Below, in pieces: positions 1-8,373 of a DNA stretch of 64,000 nt (positions are counted from its first letter, which is position 1; the number at the start of each line of letters is the position of its first letter). Under the pieces are notes generated by a model. The model was not told the origin of the DNA and did no database searches. It saw nothing but the letters and a program-made list of their open reading frames with translations. A program made the position numbers and the translations under genes. This DNA is from Streptomyces sp. 3214.6 (GTDB lineage Bacteria; Actinomycetota; Actinomycetes; Streptomycetales; Streptomycetaceae). The stretch lies in NCBI RefSeq assembly GCF_900129855.1, contig NZ_LT670819.1, positions 1,240,001 through 1,304,000 on the forward strand, given 5' to 3'.

Positions 1-1113
1 CGCCCGGCCCGCGGCGGCGCCGGCCAGCGCCGACAGGGAGCGCTCCTGCTGGCCCGAGACGGTCACCCAGGTCTCGTAGCCGCGCTGTGCGTCGAAGACG
101 TGCCGGGAGGCGGTGACGGTGTACCGGCCGTCGAACGGGGATCCGACCCCGGACAGTGCGACGGCGCCGCCGGCCCGGACCTCGGGATTGCCCTGGATGA
201 CCGCCTCCATCTCGGCGAACGACCCGGCGATCCGCTGCGCCAGCGCCTTCGCGACCTGCTCGACGCGGGCCTGCGCGCCGTAGGAGTTGTCGGTGACGAG
301 GTAGTCGGCCTTCCCGAAGGGGCGCGCCGCGTCCGCCGGGCTGATGCCCAGTTGGACCGTGTCCGCGCTGCCGGCCTGCGCCGTGCCGACCAGCGCCTGC
401 TTCGTCTTGGTGTCCCAGCCGCGCACCTGGACCTGGGAGACCTGCTCGGCGGCGGTCACCCCGGCGCGGCAGCGCACCAGGTTCTTCCCGAGTTCCAGCA
501 CCAGCGGGTCACGGTCGGCGCGGGCCGAGGAGCCGGGCGCGCCGGATGCCGCGGTGGGCCCGGTGACGTGCAGGGCGCCGTCGATCACATAGACCTGTGC
601 ACCGGCGTCCTCGGCCAGGTCGCGGAGGAACTCCCAGTCGGAGACGTTCGCCTGGGCGACGTGTTCGAGGACCGGCCCCGAGACGTCGATGGTCCCCGTC
701 CGGAGCCCGGCGCGCTGGGCGACGCGGCGGCAGATGTCCGCGACGGTCATGTTCTGGTAGGCGGCGACCCGACGGCCCCGGAAGAGCCGGTGCGCCTTGT
801 CCATGCCGCGGACCACGGTGAACGTCCCGGTCTCGTCGAAGTCCAGCTCCAGTGCGGTCACCTCGCCCTTGAGCAGTGGCTTCGGCGAGCCGCCCGCACC
901 GGAGGAGACCAGCAGCCGCGCCTCGGAACCGATCTTGATGCCGGCCTTGTCGAGCAGCACCCGGCTGGGGTCGCGAAACCGCAGGACGAACGTGTCGGGC
1001 AGGGTTCGGCTGTCGTCGACGTAGCCCTCCACCAAGGTGTTGGCGAGGTCGGCGGGCAGCCTGGTCCCGCCGATCTCCATGACGAGGATCTTGGCGACGG
1101 TGTCGTTGGCCAT
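1..1113 (-). CDS. eCIS spike protein, VgrG/phage GpD-like (3' end beyond window)
   Basis: Reading leftward from an ATG at 1113, the first 371 codons are present and the gene runs off base 1. The sequence begins MANDTVAKILVMEIGG and has the GpD/VgrG hub pattern: a segment on KIGSEARLL, then a turn region with RLFRGRRVAAYQNM, then the ADICRRVAQRAGL and WEFLRDLAEDAG stretches typical of the gp27-like fold. In contractile injection systems this protein forms the trimeric spike base at the tip of the tube. The start overlaps the stop of the upstream LysM gene by one base (TGATG), so the two are translationally coupled. The OB-fold and needle part of the spike would lie outside the window. Confidence 0.85.
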   Translation of the reverse strand, partial: MANDTVAKILVMEIGGTRLPADLANTLVEGYVDDSRTLPDTFVLRFRDPSRVLLDKAGIKIGSEARLLVSSGAGGSPKPLLKGEVTALELDFDETGTFTVVRGMDKAHRLFRGRRVAAYQNMTVADICRRVAQRAGLRTGTIDVSGPVLEHVAQANVSDWEFLRDLAEDAGAQVYVIDGALHVTGPTAASGAPGSSARADRDPLVLELGKNLVRCRAGVTAAEQVSQVQVRGWDTKTKQALVGTAQAGSADTVQLGISPADAARPFGKADYLVTDNSYGAQARVEQVAKALAQRIAGSFAEMEAVIQGNPEVRAGGAVALSGVGSPFDGRYTVTASRHVFDAQRGYETWVTVSGQQERSLSALAGAAAGRA

Positions 1114-1940
1114 CAGACGTCCTTCCGGCCGCCGGTCGCCGCGGACCCGTACGCGGCGGGCTCCGCCGCGCCGCCCGGCAGCGTGTCCAGTTCGTCGGCC
1201 GACGGGAGCAGCAGTTCCCGCCCCTCCGTCAGCCGCATCGGATCGTCGATGCCATTGGCCTCGGCGATGGCCCGCCAGGCCGCCGCGTCGCCGTACTCGG
1301 CCCAGGCGAGGCCCTGCAGGGTGTCGCCGGCGCGGATGCGGTGGACACGGCGGGCGGTGAGCGCCCCCGACGTCGGGTTCTGGCCGGCCGTCTCTCCGCT
1401 GATCTCCTCCATCGTCACCTGGCACACCGCGCGGATCGGCGTCCCGGACGTGGTGAACAGCGTGTACTTGACCTGGACCTGGCTGACGTAGCCGGGGAAG
1501 CCGGTGATGCCGCCCCAGTGGAAGACCACCCAGGGCGGCGACGACCGCTGCGCCTGCCGGGTCTCGTTGGTCGGCACGCAGCAGGCGAACAGACTCTCCA
1601 CCGCTTTGACGACACTGGTGTCCTGGGTGTCGCTCGCGTCGAAGAACATCTCCACGGTGAGCTTGCTGGGCTGCGGCCCCTGGTACTCCGGAGGGCCCGC
1701 GCTCTTCGCGCCCTTGGCGGGGGTGCGTTTCCAGGACGCGGACTTGCCCAGGCTGAGCTCCTTCGGATTGAACTGGAAGTCGATCCGGCCGCAGGGTCCA
1801 CCGGGGGTGAGGCTGCCGCCCGAGGGCGGGGTGCGCAGTTCGAGGTAGGCGTGCTCCAGCTTGGGCCGCGCGTCACCGCCCGCGGCCGACGCCGACCTCG
1901 CGCCGCCGCCTGCCGCGCTGAACGCCACGGGCCCGCTCAT
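1113..1940 (-). CDS. eCIS tube-adaptor protein with LysM domain (Afp7/Pvc7-like)
   Basis: A 275-residue protein. Residues about 28-190 resemble the CIS tube-type N-terminal domain, with IDFQFNPKELSLGK and KYTLFTTSGTPIRA as recognisable stretches. Residues about 203-248 form a LysM module (HRIRAGDTLQGLAWAEYG, then the AIAEANG segment). In eCIS and related phage tails such proteins bridge the inner tube and the spike. The start at ATG 1940 is chosen because it forms an ATGA overlap with the upstream tube gene; an upstream in-frame extension has arginine-rich shadow composition. The residue order and the position directly before the spike gene both support the role. Confidence 0.85.
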   Translation of the reverse strand: MSGPVAFSAAGGGARSASAAGGDARPKLEHAYLELRTPPSGGSLTPGGPCGRIDFQFNPKELSLGKSASWKRTPAKGAKSAGPPEYQGPQPSKLTVEMFFDASDTQDTSVVKAVESLFACCVPTNETRQAQRSSPPWVVFHWGGITGFPGYVSQVQVKYTLFTTSGTPIRAVCQVTMEEISGETAGQNPTSGALTARRVHRIRAGDTLQGLAWAEYGDAAAWRAIAEANGIDDPMRLTEGRELLLPSADELDTLPGGAAEPAAYGSAATGGRKDV

Positions 1941-2374
1941 GCTCCGGGCTCCATCATGTAACCGTGGTGCGCGATCTCGATGGTCTCCGTGGCGACCTTG
2001 GGCGACTCGGGGTTGAACGTGGGCCCGGTCCAGCGCACCGGCACCACCTCCAGCAGGCCCCAGCGGGCGACCATCACGTCGTCGCCGGTGCGTGCCTCGA
2101 TGTGCGCGGTCTTGCGGGCGAACCCGGTGGTCATGCTGGCGAACCACTTGGCCACCTTCTGGGTGTCCTTCGTCAGCGGCCGGGACAGTTTGACGTTGGG
2201 GTACTTCAGGCGGGTCGGCAACTGCCAGACATGGCCGTTGTTCCCGCCCTCCTCACGGGCTTCGAGCACCACCTCGCAGCCCAGCCCCTCACAGGTGTTG
2301 AACGACCCCAGCTCGATCCCGTCGATCGTGACGACGAAGCAGACCGTGACCGCCGGGTCCTGGGTCGTGGACAT
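1937..2374 (-). CDS. eCIS tail tube protein, gp19-like (second paralogue)
   Basis: A 145-residue protein of the T4 gp19/tail-tube family. It opens with a beta-rich core (VCFVVTIDGIELGSFNTCEG) and ends with the ATETIEIAHHGYMMEPG strand typical of tube proteins. It is distinct from the tube protein encoded at 6069-6512. Most eCIS loci carry two or three tube paralogues, one forming the bulk tube and others the baseplate-proximal rings. The location next to the LysM adaptor and spike suggests a baseplate-proximal ring. Its stop overlaps the next start as ATGA. Confidence 0.85.
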   Translation of the reverse strand: MSTTQDPAVTVCFVVTIDGIELGSFNTCEGLGCEVVLEAREEGGNNGHVWQLPTRLKYPNVKLSRPLTKDTQKVAKWFASMTTGFARKTAHIEARTGDDVMVARWGLLEVVPVRWTGPTFNPESPKVATETIEIAHHGYMMEPGA

Positions 2375-2402
2375 CCGATGCCCTGCCTTTCTGTCGGTAC
2401 GG

Positions 2403-2456
2403 GTGCTCTGTCAGTGCCAGGTGCTCTGTTAGTGCCAGGTGCTCTGTCAGTGCCGG
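2403..2456. repeat. three tandem copies of an 18-bp repeat
   Basis: Three head-to-tail units, GTGCTCTGTCAGTGCCAG with one substitution each in copies two and three, occupy the gap between the 994-residue protein and the second tube gene. The third unit covers the stop codon and last bases of the 994-residue gene. No stem-loop able to act as a terminator is obvious. Confidence 0.8.
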
Positions 2457-5431
2457 GTGTGGATCAGGGTCCCGGCGCGTTCGCGTTCGATGCGCAGCTC
2501 CGCCCTGAGCAGCCTGCTGAGGGGAGCGACCAGGGCTCGGACGAGTTCGTCCGTGACCTTGGGGGCGCCCGACCCAGCGGTCTTTCCCGGGGCGGCGGCC
2601 GACGCCGACGGCGCGGCCGCCGATGGAGCGGCCGGCTCGGGCGGGGTCGGCGGGTCGATGGGCGGCTCGCCGGCCGGCGCGCCGTCCTCGGCGCGTTGCA
2701 CGGCGGGCGCGGTGAACTCCACGGAGCCGTCCGGCATCCACTGGGCCACCCCGGCGGCGACCGCCGCGGCCCCCGCGCTGACGCCGGGCAGCGCGGGAGC
2801 CGAGGGGGCCCGTCCCCGGAGGGGTGGGGACGGGAGCGATGGCGTGGCGGAATGGGGTACGGGCGACGGAGCGGCACCTGGCACCGTCGCGAGCCGTTGC
2901 AACGGGACCGAGGGGCCGAGGGCGTCCCGATTTTGAAGCGGCCGGGTGGAGGGCTGGAGGAGGCCATCAGGGAGGACAGCGGCACCGGGAGCTGAACCGC
3001 CGGGGAATTCCGGGCGCCCGGGGCGGCGGCCTACGTCACCGTAGGACCAGGCAGGCGGGGCGCCATCGACGCGAGCTGTCGCGCCGGCGTCCGTGGCCCG
3101 CTGCACGACGCCGCCCGCGTGGCCGGCGGCGGTGGCGGTGCCGGGGTAGGCGCTGCCGCCGCCGGTCGCGGTGTGCCCACCGCGAGGGCCGTCGCTCGAG
3201 GTGTCGGCGGACCGAACATGGCCGCCCGAACCGCCGTCCCCAGGGGCGGACGCTCCGCCGCCAACCCGCTCCCATCGGACCGGGACCGCTGCCGCAGGCT
3301 CGGAGGCGACCGGCGCCTCGGCGGAGGGCGCCGCTTCCGGCACTGTGTAGAGAGGCAGCGACCGCTGCGCCACCAGTGGGAAGACGGGGCCGCCGCCTTG
3401 GGCCACCGGCCCGGCATCCGCCCCCGCCCCCGTCTCGGGCGCCATGCCGGGAAGCGTGGCGGCGTCCGCCGCGTTCACCGCGTCCAGCCGCCGCATCGGC
3501 ATGGGCGTCGCGGCCGTCACCATCTCCCCCGGTCCGACTGCCTCGACCACCACCGTGTCACTCACCGCGAGCGGTCCGGCGTCACCGAGCAGCGGCGCCG
3601 GATCGACCTCCGCGCGCACGGGCGTCCCAGCGGTCGCCGGGGGTGCGGGGGGTGAGCCGCCGGGAACGTCGAGCACATCAAGTCGCTGCACCGCCACCGG
3701 TCCCGACGGCGCGGCACCGCCGAAAGAGGCGGCGGGTCCGGAGACGGCATCCGGGCCTGAACCCGGCCCCGCCCCCGGGCCGGTACCCGACCCAATGCCG
3801 GCACCCGACCCCGAGCCGGACCCCAACCCAAGACCGGTGCCCAACCCCGGGACCGAGCCCAACCCAAAACCGGCACCCGACCCCGAGCCGGAGCCGGAGC
3901 CGGTGCCCAACCCGGGACCGGTGACCAACCCGGGACCGGTGCCCGGGGCGGCCAGCTGATCTGGTTTTACGGGTGCGGCGGCGCCTGCCGCCGTCTCGGG
4001 CGAGATCCCTGTGCCGAGGTCCACCGGGTCCGTGGTCAACGGTGGTGTGTCGCCGAGCAGTGGCGCGGTGGCCTCCCCGTCGGACGACGGCACCGCGGGC
4101 TCGGCCGGGTCTGCCACCAGGTCCTGCGCCGCCGCCTCATCCGGAGCGGGCGAGACGCTCAGGTCCTCCGGGGCCGCCGGTGTCTCCGGGACCTCCACGG
4201 TTCGGGAGACGTATGTGTCGGAGGCGACGGAAGGGGACGCGGCGGCGGACTCCGCCGGTGTCGCCGTCGGGCCCGGGAGGGGAAGGGCGGTGGGCGGCAG
4301 CGCGGTGAGCGGCTCACCGAGACCCCGATGCCGCGCACGCGGCGGGACCGCGACGTCACGCTGCACAACGGACTGCACAGCGGGCCGCACGGCAGGCCCG
4401 GCGCCGTCCACGCCGCCGATGAGAGGAGCGGTGGGGGCGGTGGGGGCGGTGGGGGCGGTGGGGGCGGTGTCCGGTCCCTGGCCGGCGGCCGTACCGGTGC
4501 GCGGCGCGGCGAGCGGGAGCGTGGGCGCGGGTGTGTCCCGTACTGGCGTCGGACGGGCGGTGCCCGACGCTTCGGTTCGCTGGACGACGGTGCCCTCCTC
4601 ATCCCGCCCCGCAGGCGTGTCGGGAGCGGCGAGCAGTCCGGCGACGGGCTCGTCCGGGGTGACCGGTGTCAGGGGGCCGGGATCCGAGTCCGGCTCGGAC
4701 GCGGGGACCGGCGTGAGTTCCCGCGCCGGTTCGTCCGGTGGCTCGGCGACGACCAGGGGCCGGGCGGGAGCGGGATCTGCCGGGACGGCGGGCACCCGCA
4801 TGACCATCGCCGGAGCGGTCGGCGCCGTGTCCCGCGCCGGCGCGGTCGGCAGCACGGCCGTCCGCTGAAGTGACGCCAGGGGAAGCGCCACCGGTGCGCC
4901 CGCCCGTACGCCCTCGGACACCGACGTTCCCGGACCCGGGGACGACACCGTCCCCTGGACGGTCGGGCCAACCGTGCCATGGGGGTCGTCCGGCCGGTCA
5001 CCCGGCCGGCCTGCCCACCCACCGTCCTCGCCCCGCACGGGATTCTGCGCCTCCCGCGATCCGCCGAAGGCGTGTGCCTCCGGCCGTATGCTCGTCCGCT
5101 GCACCGGCATCATGGGTTCCGCCAGCCCGTGACCCACGCCGGACGGCGCCCGGGCGCTGACGAGATGGCCGAGCGGGCCGGTCACGGTCGGGTCCTGCCA
5201 GGTACCCAGCCGCCCACCGAACCCGCGGGGGTCGGTGACCAGCCCCATGGGGGCGCTCAGGGTCCGCTGCACGGGGGGCGTCGACCGCCACCCGTACGTG
5301 ACCTGTGCGTCCGGCGTCGCGTCCGGTCCGGGTGGCGTCGTCCCGGCGTCGGCGCGCTCTCGCGTCCCGGGCTCCGTGACGCCGCCCCGCGAGCCTTCAC
5401 CGTTCCTCGTCAGCCAGGACAGCAGTCCCAT
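2447..5431 (-). CDS. large low-complexity Pro/Ala/Gly/Thr-rich eCIS-locus protein with repeated QR motifs
   Basis: A 994-residue protein with no recognisable enzyme fold. The first about 110 residues are more complex (VTYGWRSTPPVQRT and a glycine-rich stretch ending VQRT). The body is low complexity, with a Gly/Ser/Pro run around residues 495-565, a tandem APT repeat near residue 325, and about ten scattered [VLA]QR cores such as PVQRT, SLQRTA, VVQRTE and AVQRLD. The C-terminus is a charged helix (LVAPLSRLLRAELRIERERAG). It lies inside the structural operon between the 47-residue protein and the second tube gene. Related QR motifs occur in the two candidate cargo proteins of this locus, which suggests a loading, scaffold or cargo role. 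That is inference. Confidence 0.7.
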   Translation of the reverse strand: MGLLSWLTRNGEGSRGGVTEPGTRERADAGTTPPGPDATPDAQVTYGWRSTPPVQRTLSAPMGLVTDPRGFGGRLGTWQDPTVTGPLGHLVSARAPSGVGHGLAEPMMPVQRTSIRPEAHAFGGSREAQNPVRGEDGGWAGRPGDRPDDPHGTVGPTVQGTVSSPGPGTSVSEGVRAGAPVALPLASLQRTAVLPTAPARDTAPTAPAMVMRVPAVPADPAPARPLVVAEPPDEPARELTPVPASEPDSDPGPLTPVTPDEPVAGLLAAPDTPAGRDEEGTVVQRTEASGTARPTPVRDTPAPTLPLAAPRTGTAAGQGPDTAPTAPTAPTAPTAPLIGGVDGAGPAVRPAVQSVVQRDVAVPPRARHRGLGEPLTALPPTALPLPGPTATPAESAAASPSVASDTYVSRTVEVPETPAAPEDLSVSPAPDEAAAQDLVADPAEPAVPSSDGEATAPLLGDTPPLTTDPVDLGTGISPETAAGAAAPVKPDQLAAPGTGPGLVTGPGLGTGSGSGSGSGAGFGLGSVPGLGTGLGLGSGSGSGAGIGSGTGPGAGPGSGPDAVSGPAASFGGAAPSGPVAVQRLDVLDVPGGSPPAPPATAGTPVRAEVDPAPLLGDAGPLAVSDTVVVEAVGPGEMVTAATPMPMRRLDAVNAADAATLPGMAPETGAGADAGPVAQGGGPVFPLVAQRSLPLYTVPEAAPSAEAPVASEPAAAVPVRWERVGGGASAPGDGGSGGHVRSADTSSDGPRGGHTATGGGSAYPGTATAAGHAGGVVQRATDAGATARVDGAPPAWSYGDVGRRPGRPEFPGGSAPGAAVLPDGLLQPSTRPLQNRDALGPSVPLQRLATVPGAAPSPVPHSATPSLPSPPLRGRAPSAPALPGVSAGAAAVAAGVAQWMPDGSVEFTAPAVQRAEDGAPAGEPPIDPPTPPEPAAPSAAAPSASAAAPGKTAGSGAPKVTDELVRALVAPLSRLLRAELRIERERAGTLIHTRH

Positions 5432-5443
5432 CTCGGTGTCCTC

Positions 5444-5587
5444 TCACCGTCCGTTGAGACGGGCGATCTGCTCGACGTACCGCTGCCGTTCGGGGTGTTC
5501 CAGATCGAGCAGCTCTTCGAGCGGCCAGTGGAAGTGATAGGCCAGGTACGCGATCTCCTCGTAAAGGCGCTCGACCGCGTACGTCAC
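5444..5587 (-). CDS. small eCIS protein, DUF6760-like (47 residues)
   Basis: A short gene starting at GTG 5587 and ending with TGA at 5444-5446, read from the minus strand. It encodes a compact helical protein containing the stretches ERLYEEIAYLAYHFHW and LEHPERQRYVEQIARL. Tiny proteins of this sequence type are regularly found after the assembly-type gene in eCIS loci (DUF6760). It overlaps the upstream stop as GTGA, so it is translationally coupled, and it ends 13 bases before the 994-residue gene starts. Its role is unknown; by position it may be a baseplate or tail-chaperone component. Confidence 0.8.
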   Translation of the reverse strand: MTYAVERLYEEIAYLAYHFHWPLEELLDLEHPERQRYVEQIARLNGR

Positions 5588-6069
5588 GATTCCCCCAGGC
5601 GGCCCCCGGCGAGGTCCACCGCGAAGTGTTCCTGGCAGGAAGGGCAGGTGACCGCGGCCCGGGTGTGGCCCTCCGCGTTGATCCGCCGGTAGAAGTCCTG
5701 GAGGAAGGCGAGGTCCGAGGCGAACAGGTCTTCCACGAGGCCCGCGTGGACGTCCTCGATGGTGCCGATCCGGGTGATCACCCGGGCGATGAGGACCACC
5801 GACAGGTACGCGGAGTTCTCCCGCACCCGGTCGTCCCGCAGCGGGATGAGCTCGTCGCGGGCGGTGGCCAGCCGCATCACACCGTGCCGGTGGACGGTGC
5901 CGGAATCGTCGACGTACCCCCGCGGCAGTTCGAAGGCGAACTCGGTGCGGAGCGTGTCACGCCCCGCACCGCTCGCGCTCTCGCCCGGCCCGCCGGTGCG
6001 GTCGTGCTCCGGTGCGCCCGGCGACGACTGTGCCGCCGGCCGCGCCGGAGCGGGCGTCCCTCTGCGCAT
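5584..6069 (-). CDS. eCIS conserved protein, phage tail assembly-like
   Basis: About 161 residues. After a disordered Pro/Ala-rich leader of about 38 residues comes a conserved domain (TEFAFELPRGYVDDSGTVHR, then MRLATARDE). A helical part, LVEDLFASDLAFLQDFYRRI, follows, and near the end a CPSC pair could take part in metal binding. Proteins of this type sit between the tube and baseplate genes in eCIS loci and resemble tail assembly chaperones. ATG 6069 overlaps the tube stop by one base; a GTG three bases upstream is an equally plausible start. The exact function is not established. Confidence 0.75.
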   Translation of the reverse strand: MRRGTPAPARPAAQSSPGAPEHDRTGGPGESASGAGRDTLRTEFAFELPRGYVDDSGTVHRHGVMRLATARDELIPLRDDRVRENSAYLSVVLIARVITRIGTIEDVHAGLVEDLFASDLAFLQDFYRRINAEGHTRAAVTCPSCQEHFAVDLAGGRLGES

Positions 6070-6512
6070 CACTCAACTTCCATGCTCTCGTACGTGATCG
6101 AGAGCTTCTCGGTGAGCACCGAGGTGTCGCCCGCCTTGAGGGTGCCGATCTCCAGCGCCTTCGGCCAGGCGTTGATCAACTGGTAGCGCTTGATCGCGCT
6201 GCCCTCGTAGTCGTAGACGATGATCGCGCCGTTCTTGCGGGCGTCGCCCATCTTCCCGAAGCGGGACGACTTGATCCACGCCTCGAAGCTGTTGTCCTCG
6301 GTCAAACCGCGGGTGACGGTGACCTCGCCGGCCTTGGGGCGGCCCGGCAGCTTCTTGACGGCGTACTTTCCGTCGGTGGTGTTCTGCTTGAGCTCGATGA
6401 CGTCCTGTTCCATCTTCAAGCCGCTGACCTCGGTGATCTGCTTGATCACCACACCGTCGAACTCCAGCCCGAAGGAGTGGCCGACAGAGCTGTCAAGTTC
6501 GGGGAGTGCCAT
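6069..6512 (-). CDS. eCIS inner tube protein, gp19-like (major)
   Basis: A 147-residue tail-tube protein starting MALPELDSSVGHSFGLEF. Family signals are the VSGLKMEQDVIELKQ strand, the TRGLTEDNSFEAWI segment and the closing TEKLSITYESMEVE strand. It assembles as stacked hexameric rings inside the sheath. ATG 6512 was chosen over one four codons upstream because GGAGG lies five bases before it. It is the first gene after the sheath on the same strand and is therefore likely the major tube subunit. Confidence 0.9.
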   Translation of the reverse strand: MALPELDSSVGHSFGLEFDGVVIKQITEVSGLKMEQDVIELKQNTTDGKYAVKKLPGRPKAGEVTVTRGLTEDNSFEAWIKSSRFGKMGDARKNGAIIVYDYEGSAIKRYQLINAWPKALEIGTLKAGDTSVLTEKLSITYESMEVE

Positions 6513-6619
6513 CCCAGCCTCCATAGCTCATCTCGTGTGTGGAGCGGCGGTCTTCCACCGCCCCGGGACCGATCCGCGGCCGACCCACCGTCGTGGGGCC
6601 GGGACCCGCATGCGTGCTG

Positions 6620-8194
6620 TTACTCGTCGACCGATCCCGTGCCGCCCGACAGCTGTGCCAGCCGGAACACCACGAACTCCGCGGGCTTGACCGGAGCGAC
6701 CCCGACCTCGCAGATGACCTGACCGGCGTCGATGCTCTCGGCGGGGTTGGTCTCCCGGTCGCACTTGACGTAGAAGGCCTCGTCCGGGGTCAGCCCGAAC
6801 AACGCGCCCTTGCGCCACTCGTTGACCAGGAACGCCGAGATGGTGCGCCTGATTCGTGCCCACAGGGCGTCGTCGTTCGGTTCGAAGACGACCCATTGCG
6901 TGCCCGTCAGGATCGACTCCTCGAGGTAGTTGAAGAGCCGGCGGACGTTCAGGTAGCGCCAGGCCGGGTCGGAGGACAGGGTGCGGGCGCCCCACACCCG
7001 GATCCCGCGGCCCGGGAAGGAGCGGACGCAGTTGACGCCGATCGGGTTCAGCAGGTCGTGCTCGCCCTTGGTGATCTGCGTCTGGAGGCCGACCGCGCCC
7101 CGCAGGACCTCGTTCGCCGGTGCCTTGTGCACACCGCGCGACTCGTCGTTGCGAGCCCATACCCCGGCTATGTGCCCGCTCGGCGGGACGAAGGTGTTAC
7201 GGCCGACCGACGGGTCGAAGACCTTGATCCAAGGGTAGTAGAGCGTCGCGAACTTCGAATCGAAGCCGGCCGTGTCCATCCGCCAGTTCTTGATCTGCTG
7301 CGGCGACAGCCCGGGGGGAGCGTCCAGGATGGCGACCCGGTCGCCCATCAACTCGCAGTGGGCGATCAGGGCCTGCTGCACCGCGATGACGGTCTCGTCG
7401 TCGACGATGCCGCGCTGGTGGGCGCTCATCAGGTCGGGCACGGCCACCGTGGTGATCTCGTCGATGGCCTCCAGCCCGCCGAAGCCCGTCCGCTCGTCCG
7501 CGTCGCCGATGTAGTCGTCGGCCGACAGCGCGACCGTGCCGGAGCCGGCAGGAGCGGGCGCCGTGCCGGACCCGGCCGCGAGGACGACCGTGCCGGTGTC
7601 GGGCTTTGTCGAGGCGGCGGCCCTGCTGACCTCCTCCAGGGCGATGATCTGCGACTTCTCCTTGACCTTGGTGACGACGTTGTCCTTGCCGCGGCGCGCG
7701 GACACCGAGGGGTAGGTCTCCTTCTCCTCCCCGTCCACCTTGACCACCAGCTTGAACGCCTCGCTCGGCGGCGCCTCGCCGTCCGCCGCGCCGACCTCGA
7801 CCGTGATCTCACCGGTGACGGCCGGCAGTGCCCGGACCCGGAATCCGCCGAGCAGCGCCTCGGCTGCGGACTCGCCGCCCGCCGTCCCGCCGGCGGACCC
7901 GCTCGGCAGTTCGCCCGCGACGCCACTGCCGCCGTCGCCGATCCGCACGACGTAACAGTTCCCGCCGCCGTTGGCGAAGTAGCCGTACACGGCGGACGCC
8001 AGATAGGAACCCTCGACGAAGTCGCCGAACGCTCCCACGTACTGGCTCCAGTTGGTGACCAGTGTCGGTTCGTTCAGGGGCCCTTGTGGGGCGAAGCCGA
8101 GAAACGCGGCGACCGAGGTGCCCACTCCCTCGATCGGTCGTGCCCCGGCCTCCACTTCTTCGACGTAGATGCCTGGGGACAGATACGACGGCAT
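6620..8194 (-). CDS. eCIS contractile sheath protein
   Basis: A 524-residue tail sheath protein. The N-terminus (MPSYLSPGIYVEEVEAGARP) and the C-terminal module (WRYLNVRRLFNYLEESIL through FLVNEWRKGALFG to DEAFYVKCD) are hallmark sheath sequences. A less conserved inserted domain lies at about residues 95-220. The protein forms the outer contractile cylinder whose shortening drives the tube. ATG 8194 is preceded at seven bases by AAGGAGG; a GTG two codons upstream sits too close to that site. It heads the minus-strand structural operon and is transcribed away from the cargo gene. Confidence 0.95.
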   Translation of the reverse strand: MPSYLSPGIYVEEVEAGARPIEGVGTSVAAFLGFAPQGPLNEPTLVTNWSQYVGAFGDFVEGSYLASAVYGYFANGGGNCYVVRIGDGGSGVAGELPSGSAGGTAGGESAAEALLGGFRVRALPAVTGEITVEVGAADGEAPPSEAFKLVVKVDGEEKETYPSVSARRGKDNVVTKVKEKSQIIALEEVSRAAASTKPDTGTVVLAAGSGTAPAPAGSGTVALSADDYIGDADERTGFGGLEAIDEITTVAVPDLMSAHQRGIVDDETVIAVQQALIAHCELMGDRVAILDAPPGLSPQQIKNWRMDTAGFDSKFATLYYPWIKVFDPSVGRNTFVPPSGHIAGVWARNDESRGVHKAPANEVLRGAVGLQTQITKGEHDLLNPIGVNCVRSFPGRGIRVWGARTLSSDPAWRYLNVRRLFNYLEESILTGTQWVVFEPNDDALWARIRRTISAFLVNEWRKGALFGLTPDEAFYVKCDRETNPAESIDAGQVICEVGVAPVKPAEFVVFRLAQLSGGTGSVDE

Positions 8195-8373
8195 ACCCAC
8201 TCCTCCTTGACCTGCGGCCGAAGCAGATTCTGGCTCCGGCCGCGATCACCCGGAACGCGTCGTCGTCCGCGGCGCGGTGCACAGCCCACTGCCCGATGAG
8301 GCAGGCCGCCCTTCCCCCGGCCGTACCCGCCCTTCTCGTGTACGAGTAGCCACGAACCCGAACACTTGCGGCC
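8195..8373. promoter_or_regulatory. divergent promoter region between sheath operon and cargo gene
   Basis: About 180 bases separate the sheath start from the start of the 1238-residue cargo gene on the other strand. Both operons must be transcribed from here. No clear operator palindrome or canonical -10/-35 pair was recognised. Confidence 0.4.

Noticed and set aside
100..1491. Long plus-strand open frame opposite the spike and LysM genes
   Set aside because: Composition is the usual high-G+C shadow of the minus-strand genes, which have recognisable tail-protein sequences and overlapping starts and stops.
4430..4470. Possible short CRISPR-like array
   Set aside because: The 9-bp units are a codon repeat encoding tandem Ala-Pro-Thr within the 994-residue protein, with no spacers.
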